NCBI RefSeq assembly: GCF_017357405.1
Contig: NZ_CP071597.1
Coordinates: 620,001 to 684,000 of the forward strand
Reading direction: 5' to 3'
DNA length: 64,000 bases
Source of the DNA: Halomontanus rarus
GTDB taxonomy: Archaea > Halobacteriota > Halobacteria > Halobacteriales > Natrialbaceae
This document shows positions 1 to 8,416 of the stretch, piece by piece. Position 1 is the stretch's first letter; every line of letters starts with the position of its first letter. Both the position numbers and the translations under genes were made by a program. Under the pieces are notes generated by a model. The model had not been told where the DNA came from and did not search any database. It saw only the letters and a program-made list of their open reading frames with translations.

Positions 1-506
1 AGAACAACCGGTACGCGATCTCCACGCGGCTCCAGAATCAGACCGCCGCAGAGACGCTCGCACAGAAGGCCGTCGCGGCCGGAATCGAGGGCATTCGGGT
101 CGACGGTAACGACGTTCTGGGCGTCTATCGCGTCGCACGGGACGCCATCGAGAAGGCTCGAAACGGAACGCCGGTTCTGATCGAGGCGATGACCTATCGG
201 CGCTCGATGCACACGACCTCCGACGATCCCTCCGTCTATCGCGAGGCCGACGAGGAGGTGGAGTGGGAAGCTCGCGATCCCATCGTCCGGTTTCAGGTGT
301 ACCTCGAGGATCGCGGCATCCTCGACGAGGAGACGAAGTCGGAACTCGACGACCGGATCGAGTCCGAAATCGCCGAGGCGATCGATCGGGCCAGAGAGGG
401 GGGCGAAGATATCGATCCGGCGGACATGTTCAGATACACGTACGACGAAATGACGCCCGAACTGGAGCGACAGTTCGAAGCCTTCGAAGGTGATGTCGAT
501 GGCTGA
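1..506 (+). CDS. 2-oxoacid (pyruvate-type) dehydrogenase E1 alpha subunit, 3' part
   Basis: This is the C-terminal 167 residues of a thiamine-diphosphate-dependent E1 alpha subunit; its 5' end lies outside the window. It would decarboxylate a 2-oxoacid together with E1 beta and pass the acyl group to the lipoyl E2. The visible part opens with NNRYAISTR, followed by the IRVDGNDVLGVY segment and the TYRRSMHTTSDDPS active-site loop, all typical of E1 alpha. The stop codon TGA at 504-506 lies inside the start of the E1 beta gene, so the two are translationally coupled. The substrate (pyruvate, branched-chain or other oxoacid) cannot be told from this fragment. Confidence 0.9.
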   Translation, partial: NNRYAISTRLQNQTAAETLAQKAVAAGIEGIRVDGNDVLGVYRVARDAIEKARNGTPVLIEAMTYRRSMHTTSDDPSVYREADEEVEWEARDPIVRFQVYLEDRGILDEETKSELDDRIESEIAEAIDRAREGGEDIDPADMFRYTYDEMTPELERQFEAFEGDVDG

Positions 507-1467
507 GCAGCTCCGGATGGTCGAGGCCGTCCGCGAGACGCTGCGAACGGAGTTAGGACGCGACGACGACGTCGTCGTTTACGGTGAGGACGTCGCCCGC
601 GCCGGCGGGGTGTTCCGCGCGACCGAGGGCCTGGTCGACGACTATCCAGAGCGGGTGTTCGACGCACCGGTCGCCGAGTCGGGCATCGTCGGAATCGGTG
701 TCGGCCTCGCCGCGACGGGGCTCCGGCCGGTCCCGGAAATTCAGTTTCAGAGTTTTCTCTATCAGGGGTTCCACCAGCTTGCCCAGCACGTCGCTCGCAT
801 TCGCAGTCGCACCCGCGGCACGATCACGTGTCCGATGACGATCCGGACGCCGTACGGCGGCGGCATCCACGCCCTGGAGCTCCACTCGGAGAGCTTCGAG
901 GCCGGATTCTCCCACGTTCCCGGCCTGAAGGTCGTCATCCCGTCCTCGCCGGCAGAGACGAAGGGGCTGCTTACCGCCGCTGTTCGAGACCCCGATCCGG
1001 TCGTGTTCATGGAACCGACGCGGCTGTATCGTTCGTTCCGCGAGGAGGTTCCCGAACACCACGAGATTCCCCTCGGCGAGGCCCGAGTCGTCGATTCTGG
1101 AGACGACGTTACGGTGATCGCGTGGGGATCGATGCTGCGCGAGGCGCTCGAGGCCGTCGAGGACGTCGGCGCGAGCGCCGAGGTGATCGATCCCCGGACG
1201 CTCTCCCCGCTCGACACGGCGACGATCGTCGATTCCGTGAAGAAGACCGGTCGGTGCGTCGTCGTTCACGAGGCGCCCCGCACTGCCGGACTGGCCGGTG
1301 AGATCACCGCCCGTATCAACGAGGAGGCGTTCTTCTACCTCGAGGCTCCGCTCGAGCGGGTAACCGGCTACGATGTGCCCGTTCCGATGTTCGCCCGCGA
1401 GGACGACTATTTGCCTGATTCGGAGCGCATCGCGGCGGGTGTTCACCGCGCGCTCGACGACGGGTGA
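493..1467 (+). CDS. 2-oxoacid dehydrogenase E1 beta subunit
   Basis: This protein of about 324 residues is the partner of the upstream E1 alpha in the alpha2beta2 thiamine-diphosphate decarboxylase. It begins with the usual YGEDV segment near residue 30 (ThDP-contacting Glu) and has the family strings GGIHALELHSESFEAGFSH and VVIPSSPAETKGLL, followed by the transketolase C-terminal domain from about residue 200. Length is normal for the family. Possible starts are GTG 490, ATG 493 and ATG 499; ATG 493 is chosen and overlaps the alpha gene. No E2 or E3 gene follows, because the next gene is a PPOX protein, so any E2/E3 must lie upstream or elsewhere. Confidence 0.92.
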   Translation: MSMAEQLRMVEAVRETLRTELGRDDDVVVYGEDVARAGGVFRATEGLVDDYPERVFDAPVAESGIVGIGVGLAATGLRPVPEIQFQSFLYQGFHQLAQHVARIRSRTRGTITCPMTIRTPYGGGIHALELHSESFEAGFSHVPGLKVVIPSSPAETKGLLTAAVRDPDPVVFMEPTRLYRSFREEVPEHHEIPLGEARVVDSGDDVTVIAWGSMLREALEAVEDVGASAEVIDPRTLSPLDTATIVDSVKKTGRCVVVHEAPRTAGLAGEITARINEEAFFYLEAPLERVTGYDVPVPMFAREDDYLPDSERIAAGVHRALDDG

Positions 1468-1635
1468 GATACCCGGTCGAAGTGAGAGTGAACCGGGTGC
1501 TTCCGATCGTTTGTATACAGTCGGTGACTACTCGATTGCGTGCAGACGAACGACGGCGAACCGTCGAGATGAAGGGTCATCGACTCCGTGACCGATGGGC
1601 GAGTCCTTTTCCACGACGCCCTCGAGTGTCCACCT

Positions 1636-2079
1636 ATGACGCCCGAAGAGCAAGCCATCCTCGAGCACGCTCGCGTGGGGAGACTCGCGACTGCCGACGC
1701 CGATGGACATCCCCACGTGATCCCGATCTGTTACGCCATCGTCGAGGAGACGGGTGCGGTTCGGATCGTCTCGCCGATCGACGAAAAGCCGAAATCCACT
1801 CGAGACCTCCAGCGCGCACGCGATATCCGGTCGAACCCGTCGGTCGCACTGCTCGTCGATTTCTACGACGAGGACTGGTCGCGTCTCGCGTGGGTTCAGG
1901 TTCGCGGTCGAGGTCGCGTTGTCTCGCCCGAGACCAACGGACACGCGAGCGCCGCGACCGCGCTTGAGTCGAAGTACAAGCAGTACCGAAGTCAGTCACA
2001 CGACCTACATCACCGCCCGATCCTCGAGATCCACGCGGATCGAACGCTTTCGTGGGGGAGTCTCGAGGAGTACGCATAG
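1636..2079 (+). CDS. PPOX-class F420/flavin-dependent protein, Rv0121-like
   Basis: A small split-barrel flavin-fold protein of 147 residues resembling the pyridoxamine-phosphate-oxidase-like F420-binding family of the Rv0121 type. The N-terminus (ILEHARVGRLATADADGHPHVIPICYAI) is the first strand pair of the split barrel, and the KPKSTRDLQRARDIRSNP stretch with a VALLVDFYDEDW strand is characteristic. The start is set at ATG 1636 because family members begin about eight residues before the ARVGRLAT motif; an in-frame ATG at 1588 would add an uncharacteristic 16-residue extension. It probably uses F420 or flavin; its substrate is unknown. It is convergent with the epimerase gene on the other strand. 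Confidence 0.85.
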   Translation: MTPEEQAILEHARVGRLATADADGHPHVIPICYAIVEETGAVRIVSPIDEKPKSTRDLQRARDIRSNPSVALLVDFYDEDWSRLAWVQVRGRGRVVSPETNGHASAATALESKYKQYRSQSHDLHHRPILEIHADRTLSWGSLEEYA

Positions 2080-2269
2080 TCAATCGTTGTCCCTTCGACG
2101 AGTTGCTACTGATTCACCAGACACCGTCTCTGATCGTCGAACGTCTCCAATGGCGTCTTCGAGTGCACCCCTCAGACGGAACTCGTTCGAGTGCGAACTC
2201 GAGCGCTCGCGTCTGCCGACGATTACAGAAGTGCAAGGAGAAAGCCAACCCTTCAAGGCGGGACGGATG

Positions 2270-3187
2270 TCATCGGTACGGTCGGCAGACCATCTCGAGG
2301 CCCTCCTCCAGCGAGATTCGTGGTTCCCAGCTCGCTTCCTCACGGATCTTACTCGAGTCGGCGCAGGTGTCGTGGACGTAGACGCTGTCGGGGATGGGGT
2401 TTTCGACGTACTCCGGTTCGATGTCGGTGCTGAGTTCGTCGTTGAGCATGTCGACGAGTTCGTTGAAGCTGTAGGCGTCGCCGGTGCCGAGATTGTAGAC
2501 GCCGGTGAGTTCGTGCTCTGCGGCGAGTTCGAGGCCGCGAACGATGTCGTCGACGTGGGTGAAGTCCCGTGTCTGGGTTCCGTCGCCGTAGAGCACTGGT
2601 GGTTGGCCGTCAGCGAGGTCGCCGGCGAACTGGGCGATCACGTTGGCGTACTCGCCTTTGTGTTCTTCGGCACCCTCGAAGCCCTGATAGACGGAGAAAA
2701 AGCGCATCCCGGCCATGCTCAGCTCGTAATGGTTGGCGAAGTACTCCGCGTAGCGTTCGCGAGCGAGCTTCGAGGCCTCGTAGCCGGTGTTGACGGTGAC
2801 CGGCATGTCCTCGGGAGAGGGGTCTGTCTGGCTCCCGTAGATCGAGGAGGTCGACGCGTAGACGACGGTGTCACAGCCGTCCTGTCGGGCCTGATCGACC
2901 GTATTGACGAACCCCTCGACGTTGACGCGGGCCCCGGTCGTGGGGTCGTCCTCGTGCATCGCATACGAGGAGAGTGCGGCGAGGTGAAACACGACATCGA
3001 CGTCGGTTGGAAGTTCGTCGTCGAGAACGCTCTGTTGTCGGTAGTCGACGGCCCCCTCGAGGTTTTCGGGCGTTCCAAGATATTCGTCGTCGACCGCGAT
3101 CACGTCGTTGTTACCGGCGAGTCGATTCGCCAGATTCGACCCGATGAATCCCGCACCGCCGGTGATCAGTATCCGTTCGTCTTGCAT
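2270..3187 (-). CDS. NAD-dependent nucleotide-sugar epimerase/dehydratase (extended SDR)
   Basis: A 305-residue extended short-chain dehydrogenase/reductase acting on nucleotide sugars, most like UDP-glucose 4-epimerase. The Rossmann motif TGGAGFIG lies at residues 9-16, and the catalytic YxxxK is GYEASK at about residues 135-140 with an upstream ASTSSIYG stretch supplying the Ser/Thr. The C-terminal half has the sugar-binding strings TRDFTHVDDIVRG and YNLGTGDAYSF. Length is normal. It stands as a single gene at the left edge of the glycan island and could feed a 4-epimerised UDP-sugar into it. The exact substrate is not decidable from sequence alone. Confidence 0.9.
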   Translation of the reverse strand: MQDERILITGGAGFIGSNLANRLAGNNDVIAVDDEYLGTPENLEGAVDYRQQSVLDDELPTDVDVVFHLAALSSYAMHEDDPTTGARVNVEGFVNTVDQARQDGCDTVVYASTSSIYGSQTDPSPEDMPVTVNTGYEASKLARERYAEYFANHYELSMAGMRFFSVYQGFEGAEEHKGEYANVIAQFAGDLADGQPPVLYGDGTQTRDFTHVDDIVRGLELAAEHELTGVYNLGTGDAYSFNELVDMLNDELSTDIEPEYVENPIPDSVYVHDTCADSSKIREEASWEPRISLEEGLEMVCRPYR

Positions 3188-3700
3188 ATTAGTCCTCTCG
3201 TTGTTCCGCCGTAATAATGCAGTGCATTCTCGTTCGATAGGTATTCATCTTCGATACGTTCGGTCGTCCGTCTCTTGGCTCGTTTCCCTTGTCACGTCTC
3301 TGTGAACGTTCCATCACTGAATGAGCAGTTATCTCCCTCGAGTATCGTTAGTATCTCGCCCTGTTCTTTCGAGTGGTTTTCTATTTGTGGCATGTCTATG
3401 CCACATTCACTGGTTTATCGGAATCTCCCGAGAAAGTCGGAGCACTAACGTCAACCATTACAGTAGTTGGTGAGTCGAATCTCCGGAAGGATCGGTACGA
3501 AAACTGAAACGGAAAAGAGTGTTCACAAGTCATCGAGATACTCGACTGATCGGTTCGTGACGACTCTCGGCGTCGTCTCACGGCCGTTCACATTATAATG
3601 TCTTCGAGTATGGCGTGAATTCAGATACGCGCCGAGTCGGAACTGATACCGAATAACCGCTTCCCTCGTAGTTATGTGATAACGCGAATCACAGTCATGC
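3188..3700. other. Intergenic region with a perfect 8-bp hairpin palindrome
   Basis: This 513-base stretch lies between the divergent epimerase and VOC genes. I see no convincing reading frame. It contains a perfect palindrome at 3386-3405, TGTGGCAT then GTCT then ATGCCACA, which could be a regulator site or a transcript hairpin. The rest is moderately AT-rich and presumably holds both promoters. Confidence 0.5.
3386..3405. promoter_or_regulatory. Perfect 8-bp inverted repeat, putative operator or hairpin
   Basis: TGTGGCAT and ATGCCACA are exact reverse complements separated by four bases. The site is about 200 bases upstream of the epimerase start and about 300 bases upstream of the VOC gene. 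There is no T-run directly after it, so an operator is as likely as a terminator. No function can be assigned from sequence alone. Confidence 0.35.
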
Positions 3701-4180
3701 ATGGGAGCGATCGCATTCAATCACGTCAGTATTCACGCGGACGATCTGGAGGAGTCAGCGCAATTCTACGAGGATGTCTTTGATATGGAGCGGATTCCGT
3801 CGCCAAACTTCGACGTTGATGTCACCTGGCTCCGCTGTGGCAACATGCAACTACACCTCTTTGACCGCGATGTCGACGCGCCGATATCACACCACTTTGC
3901 GGTCACCGTGGACGACTTCGAGGGGGTCTACGAGGAAATCGAGCGGCGAGAACTGTTCGATCACGATGGCGATACCGGCGACGAGCCCCACCGGATGTAC
4001 GCCCTCGCGGACGGCGCCGTCCAATTGTACATACGCGATCCCGCTCACAATCTGGTCGAAGTCGACTGGCCCGACGTCGAGACGCTCGACAAGTCAATCC
4101 GTGACGCGATCGTCGATCGATCAGATCAGAATCCCCAGACCGGCGAGGCTACAGATGCAACGCTATTCATGGACGAATAG
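3701..4180 (+). CDS. VOC (glyoxalase/bleomycin-resistance/dioxygenase) family protein
   Basis: A single-domain vicinal-oxygen-chelate protein of 159 residues. The paired beta-alpha-beta-beta-beta units are visible. The first begins FNHVSIHADDLEESAQFYEDVFDM, with His8 as probable first metal ligand. The second begins HHFAVTVDDFEGVYEEIE, and the last strand NLVEVDWPD supplies a glutamate ligand. Such proteins catalyse isomerisation, ring cleavage or epoxide opening on small substrates, or only bind them. It sits alone between divergent and convergent neighbours, so context gives no substrate. The acidic C-terminal tail of about 30 residues is probably disordered. Confidence 0.85.
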   Translation: MGAIAFNHVSIHADDLEESAQFYEDVFDMERIPSPNFDVDVTWLRCGNMQLHLFDRDVDAPISHHFAVTVDDFEGVYEEIERRELFDHDGDTGDEPHRMYALADGAVQLYIRDPAHNLVEVDWPDVETLDKSIRDAIVDRSDQNPQTGEATDATLFMDE

Positions 4181-4384
4181 AGCGAGTAAAACGGTCGATC
4201 CTCGAGCGCTGTAGATGGCTTCGTGACCGCCTCAAGGGCCATCTCGTATCGAGTTCAATTTGCCGATTATCAGGGTGTATCAGGGCACATTCGATATGGT
4301 ATCGTTCGACCGGACAATGGACGGTAGTACTATTCAACGACACGGATCTCCGTTAGCACCGTGTCATGTTCGAACAGAATCAAC

Positions 4385-5362
4385 TCAAAGGAACAGATCG
4401 AACGTAAGTATCAAACCGGTGACAATCGGTAAACAGCCGAAAATCGTGAAAAGAACGACCGATCCTACGTAGTCGGCTGCCGACAGCTCTTCTCCCTGAT
4501 CGTCGGTGAATTCGATAGTCAGTACCAGCGGCGTTACCGCAGCGGGTCCCGCAGCGAGCACCACGAACGCCCGTCCGGCTTCGAGATCACCGATACCGAT
4601 CAGTAGTGCAATAACGACCGCGACGATCGGTGCAATCAGTAACTTGACGCCGACGGTCGGGACGACCCGTTTGATCGTCCGTCCAGGATTCATATCTGCG
4701 AGCTGTATCCCGAGAATAATCAAGAACAGCGGAATCGAGGCGTCTCCCACCATCCCGATCGTCTCCAGGGACGGGCCGCCGGCAGGCACCGGATCGAACG
4801 CGAGCGCGACGCCGGCGGCGAGTACGGCGTACGTCACCGGGAGCGTCAGTACGCGTTCGACCGCAGCCGTGCGATCGCCCCCTGCGCCGCTGCTCGAGAG
4901 GAGGTAGACGCCGACCGTGTACAGCAAGACGTTCTGGACGAGCACGAACACCACGGCGGTCGTCCGACCGATATCGCCGAAGGCGAACGTCGCCACCGGA
5001 ATCCCGAAGTTCCCCACGTTCGGAAAGGCGGCCGCCAGCGTCGCACCCGAGAGAACGCTCCCCGTCTCGCCGGCCAGTCGGCCGACCGCCGCGGTGGTGA
5101 CGGCCATCACGGCGGTGAAGCCGACCATCGCAGTCACCAGCGCGAAGGCGGTGTCACCTCCGACAGGCATCGTGACGAGGCTGTGAAAGACCAGCGCCGG
5201 CATGAGCAGATAGACCGTGACGGTACTCAGCGGTTCGACGTCGATCTCGCGCCACCGTCCGAGTACGTATCCGGCCGCGGCGATCGCTAGCGGCGGTGCA
5301 ACCGCCGACGTGAACACGTCGAGGAGTTCCTGTTCGAGCACACCACATCCGATCTCCAGCAA
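4385..5362 (-). CDS. AEC (auxin efflux carrier) family membrane transporter
   Basis: A 325-residue polytopic membrane protein with about ten hydrophobic segments, resembling the AEC/PIN-like family that exports organic anions such as malate. Visible family features are the N-terminal YVLGRWREIDVEPLSTVTVYLLMPALVFHSL stretch and the central ATLAAAFPNVGNFGIPVA motif, which resembles the conserved Asn-containing crossover segment. The C-terminal half repeats the fold. The start at 5362 is not certain; a slightly later start would shorten a cysteine-containing lead of about eight residues. It is a monocistronic gene by spacing. The substrate is unknown. Confidence 0.85.
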   Translation of the reverse strand: MLEIGCGVLEQELLDVFTSAVAPPLAIAAAGYVLGRWREIDVEPLSTVTVYLLMPALVFHSLVTMPVGGDTAFALVTAMVGFTAVMAVTTAAVGRLAGETGSVLSGATLAAAFPNVGNFGIPVATFAFGDIGRTTAVVFVLVQNVLLYTVGVYLLSSSGAGGDRTAAVERVLTLPVTYAVLAAGVALAFDPVPAGGPSLETIGMVGDASIPLFLIILGIQLADMNPGRTIKRVVPTVGVKLLIAPIVAVVIALLIGIGDLEAGRAFVVLAAGPAAVTPLVLTIEFTDDQGEELSAADYVGSVVLFTIFGCLPIVTGLILTFDLFL

Positions 5363-5478
5363 TACTTCAATATTGCTACTCGCGGACCGGACGAGTGAAT
5401 CGCCGTTTTCCTCGAGCGACTCGATGATTCGAGGTTCCAGTACCTCAAGCGACTCAGACGACCCGAGCGACCGTCCGG

Positions 5479-6687
5479 TCAGACACCCTGATCGAAGTGG
5501 AGATCGGCGAACTCGAGGATCGCGTCCCAGTAGCCGCGGTTCAGCGTGTGAGTCGTTTCACGACGATACTGACAGAGCGTGCCGACGGTTTCGGCGGTCA
5601 GTTCGTCGCCGTCGGACAGGCGACCGCTTCCGACGATCCCCTCGGCTCCGAGCAGGTCGTAGACCGGGGCTGCAGCCTGTATCGCGTCGAATGCGCGGCC
5701 CGGATTCGCCCAGTAGTCTCTGGCACCCTCGGTGTCGAGCAGGGGGCGAGGTGCAACGAGTGCGATCAGCAGGTGCTGGTCGATCGGAAGACGAGGCTCG
5801 CGGTTTCCGAAGGCGGGGAAGACGTCGTTGAACCAGTGGGGGAACATTCCGTTGATGGCGGCGACGGTCTCCTGACCGTTGTCGCGACTGAGCGCACAGC
5901 CGCCGGTGCCGGACTGGTGGGGGACGACCAGCCCGATTCGTTCGTCGGTCGCGCCGGCCAGCAGTGCGGCCTTGCCCCGGCGCGAGTGGCCGATGACGGC
6001 GATTTCGTCGCTTCGAACGGTCGACTCCCCACGGAGGAAGTCGACGCACCGCTCGAGTCCCCACGCCCACGCCGCGAGCGTCCCCCACTCCGTTCCCGGC
6101 GGCCCCGGGAGCTCCTCGGCGTCGTAGTAGGGGTGAATGCCGTCGGTGAAATCGTCCCGGTCGGGATCGATATCGGCGCAGTGGTAGGTCGCGAACCCGT
6201 GCCCGCGCTCGAGGATGCGTTCGACGCACCAGTACTCCCGCTGAGCGCCGCGCTCGTCCGCGCCGAACCGGCGACCGCGGTCGGTGATCGTCACCGCGTC
6301 GTCGTCGATCGCGGCGTGATTTCCCGCACGGTTCAGGCCGAGGAATACGGGGACCTCGGTCGCGCCTGCGGGAACGAACAGCGCTAGTTCGATCGTCGGC
6401 GCGTCGTCGGGCAGGTCGACGAACCGAATCGTCGCCTCGAGCAGCGTCGCCGTACCTCCGAGTACCGATTCGGTTCGATCCACGTCCGCCTCGATCGGTT
6501 CGGGGCCGGGCGCGTAGCCGTACACGTAGTGTCGGAACAGCGACTCCAGTTCAGAGCGGCGGTCGCGCCACTCCGCGGGCGTCGAGACTGGTTCGCCGTC
6601 GAGCGTCTCGAGCGGGTCCGGAAGGTCGGGATTCGACGGGAGTCGGGAGACCGGTTGGAGCGGTCCCGGTTCGGTATCGAACGACAT
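5479..6687 (-). CDS. Glucuronoyl esterase-like alpha/beta hydrolase (CE15-type)
   Basis: A 402-residue alpha/beta hydrolase resembling carbohydrate esterase family 15, which cleaves esters of 4-O-methyl-glucuronic acid. The nucleophile motif is GHSRRGK at residues 233-239 (Ser235), matching the family's G-x-S-R-x-G-K. It is followed by the HQSGTGGCALSR segment, the FPHWFND...LPIDQHLLIALVAPRP stretch, and a probable catalytic His near residue 380. The N-terminus has no signal peptide or Tat motif, whereas characterised CE15 enzymes are usually secreted, so this copy probably works inside the cell. Being next to a uronic-acid-rich glycan island it may process an imported or biosynthetic uronate ester. 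Confidence 0.85.
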   Translation of the reverse strand: MSFDTEPGPLQPVSRLPSNPDLPDPLETLDGEPVSTPAEWRDRRSELESLFRHYVYGYAPGPEPIEADVDRTESVLGGTATLLEATIRFVDLPDDAPTIELALFVPAGATEVPVFLGLNRAGNHAAIDDDAVTITDRGRRFGADERGAQREYWCVERILERGHGFATYHCADIDPDRDDFTDGIHPYYDAEELPGPPGTEWGTLAAWAWGLERCVDFLRGESTVRSDEIAVIGHSRRGKAALLAGATDERIGLVVPHQSGTGGCALSRDNGQETVAAINGMFPHWFNDVFPAFGNREPRLPIDQHLLIALVAPRPLLDTEGARDYWANPGRAFDAIQAAAPVYDLLGAEGIVGSGRLSDGDELTAETVGTLCQYRRETTHTLNRGYWDAILEFADLHFDQGV

Positions 6688-6875
6688 TTCGTGATCGTTT
6701 CACGCGAACGAGTATGAACGGTTCGACCGTCTCCATTCCAGTATTCGGTCGAAATTTCGTCCACTCGACGATCGAAATGGGTGCGTTCGTCGCGATACTC
6801 TCGGCGTCCGCTTTCTCCCCTAGCTTTCGTCGAGGAGAGGATCCCGCCGTTCGCGCTGGGAGGATGTTACCCAGG

Positions 6876-7901
6876 TCACTCGTCACCCCTTTCGCCCCAG
6901 AGGTAAACGGAATAGGCTGCGTTGTCCGTCGATGGATCGTCGGGCACGTCGCCGTTCGGATAGACCAACCAGACGATTCGAATCTCGTCGGCCGCCAACG
7001 TCGGTTCGATTTCCTGTTTGACCGTCTCCGTTTCGTCGTGGTCAAGTCGGACCTCGAATCGCTCGAGTTCCTGCTGTTCGTGGACCGTCGTTTCGTTATC
7101 GACGATCTCGGCGTCTTGCTCGACGACAACCACAGTGTAGTCCATCGGTTGCTCCTCCTGATTGTCTATCGCGAGCACGAGTTCTTGGCTCTCTCCAGGT
7201 TCGAACTCGGTTGGATACTCGTCGGCGACGAGTTCGCCGTCGTCCTCGGTGAGGAGCGTGACCGTCGAAAATTCATCATCCTGTGGAAGGATTGACGCCG
7301 CGTATCCAGCGCTCCCGGCTGCGAGTAGCACAGACGCGATCAGTAAGACGGTCAGCGCAGCGTCGGCGCGGTCGTCCGGTCTTAGGATTCTGTCTCGCCC
7401 TGATGCGAGCCATGCGGAGTACGGGATTCGAAACCGTTCGACTTCGGGAACAGACCATCGGCGAATGATGGCGACGCCCGTCGTGATCAGTGAGAACGCG
7501 GTGATACCGATCGCGATCGGAATCAACCGGATCCCCCACGGCGTGAACGTGAGCAGCAATCCGATGATCGGAACGGTCACCATGCTCAATCCGAACGAGA
7601 GTGCGACGCGTTCCGGCCCGTCGATTCCCTCGCGAAACCGCATATCGGGAGTCGATCCGTCGTCGCCCCCGTCGGTCGGTGACTCACCGCGCTCGGGGTA
7701 GAGCGCTGCCACTAGCGCGTACCCCGGAACGAACAGCACGAACGCGAGGACGAGCGGAATCCGAAGCGGCGTCTCTCGAACGATCGGCGCGAACATGGCG
7801 GCGTTGAATAGTATCGTCACCGCGAGGATCGCTCCGAGGTCGGCGGGGATTAGCTGGAGCTGGCGCGGGTCCACCGGACCGAGCGGGCGATCGACGGCCA
7901 T
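6876..7901 (-). CDS. DUF1616 membrane protein (paralog 1)
   Basis: A 341-residue haloarchaeal DUF1616 protein. Four hydrophobic segments occupy roughly residues 25-190 (including TPLRIPLVLAFVLFVPGYAL and the ALSFGLSMVTVPIIGLLL stretch). One more hydrophobic segment near 205-225 leads into an extracellular-type beta domain ending near an EIRIVWLVYPNGD strand. A closely similar paralog lies at 56960-58051. Function is unknown; DUF1616 proteins tend to sit near glycan or surface-protein genes. The next gene in the window is a membrane protein that also has a paralog next to the second DUF1616 cluster. Confidence 0.88.
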   Translation of the reverse strand: MAVDRPLGPVDPRQLQLIPADLGAILAVTILFNAAMFAPIVRETPLRIPLVLAFVLFVPGYALVAALYPERGESPTDGGDDGSTPDMRFREGIDGPERVALSFGLSMVTVPIIGLLLTFTPWGIRLIPIAIGITAFSLITTGVAIIRRWSVPEVERFRIPYSAWLASGRDRILRPDDRADAALTVLLIASVLLAAGSAGYAASILPQDDEFSTVTLLTEDDGELVADEYPTEFEPGESQELVLAIDNQEEQPMDYTVVVVEQDAEIVDNETTVHEQQELERFEVRLDHDETETVKQEIEPTLAADEIRIVWLVYPNGDVPDDPSTDNAAYSVYLWGERGDE

Positions 7902-8416
7902 ACGTACACTCTACCACCGACGCCAGTAAAAGGAGGATTATTGACCGACCTGATACTCCCCGTTCTGTGAGTGTGAGGACTCGTGTCCTGATACACCTAT
8001 TGACAATTATTCCGATATATGGTCTCGAGCTGGCTTTAGGGGTCGCCAGAGCGGCTATCTAGTGATGATTTCAACTCGGCGCATGATCCGAACGTGTATC
8101 TAATGTAATACCCTCTCAGAGGGGGCGCTATCGGCATATATCGGCACCTGTTCGTGGCTTCATCAGTGTCCTGTCATTACCTCATGCCCTTCGTTAAACG
8201 TCTTCAGACGGGACTTTCTGCCCTACTGACCACCACCTTCAAATGTGGCATCGGTGTACTCGTTGTTCGTATGAGTGCTACACGCCGAGACAGCGGTAGG
8301 GTCATCGTTTTCGCAATCCTCTCGGCACGTGTTCATTTCCTCTCGAGAGTGCAGTTCGGAGCGGCCAGCAGTAGCAGTATTTCACCGCACGTGTCGGCGA
8401 CCGCCCAGCCAAGTAC
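7902..8416. other. Intergenic region with a tight hairpin
   Basis: About 515 bases between divergent genes. I find no persuasive reading frame; the 88-codon frame over 8154-8420 lacks acidic composition and overlaps the next start. A compact hairpin (CCCTCT, one base, AGAGGG) is at 8111-8123, next to a short direct repeat of TATCGGCA. Promoters for both flanking genes presumably lie here. Confidence 0.4.

Noticed and set aside
1754..3214. 486-codon plus-strand frame
   Set aside because: It is the antisense shadow of the epimerase gene plus part of the PPOX gene. Its composition is not protein-like at the start and has no domain, whereas the minus strand encodes a clear SDR.
3523..3720. 65-codon minus-strand frame upstream of the VOC gene
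   Set aside because: It overlaps the VOC start and has no coding bias or motif.
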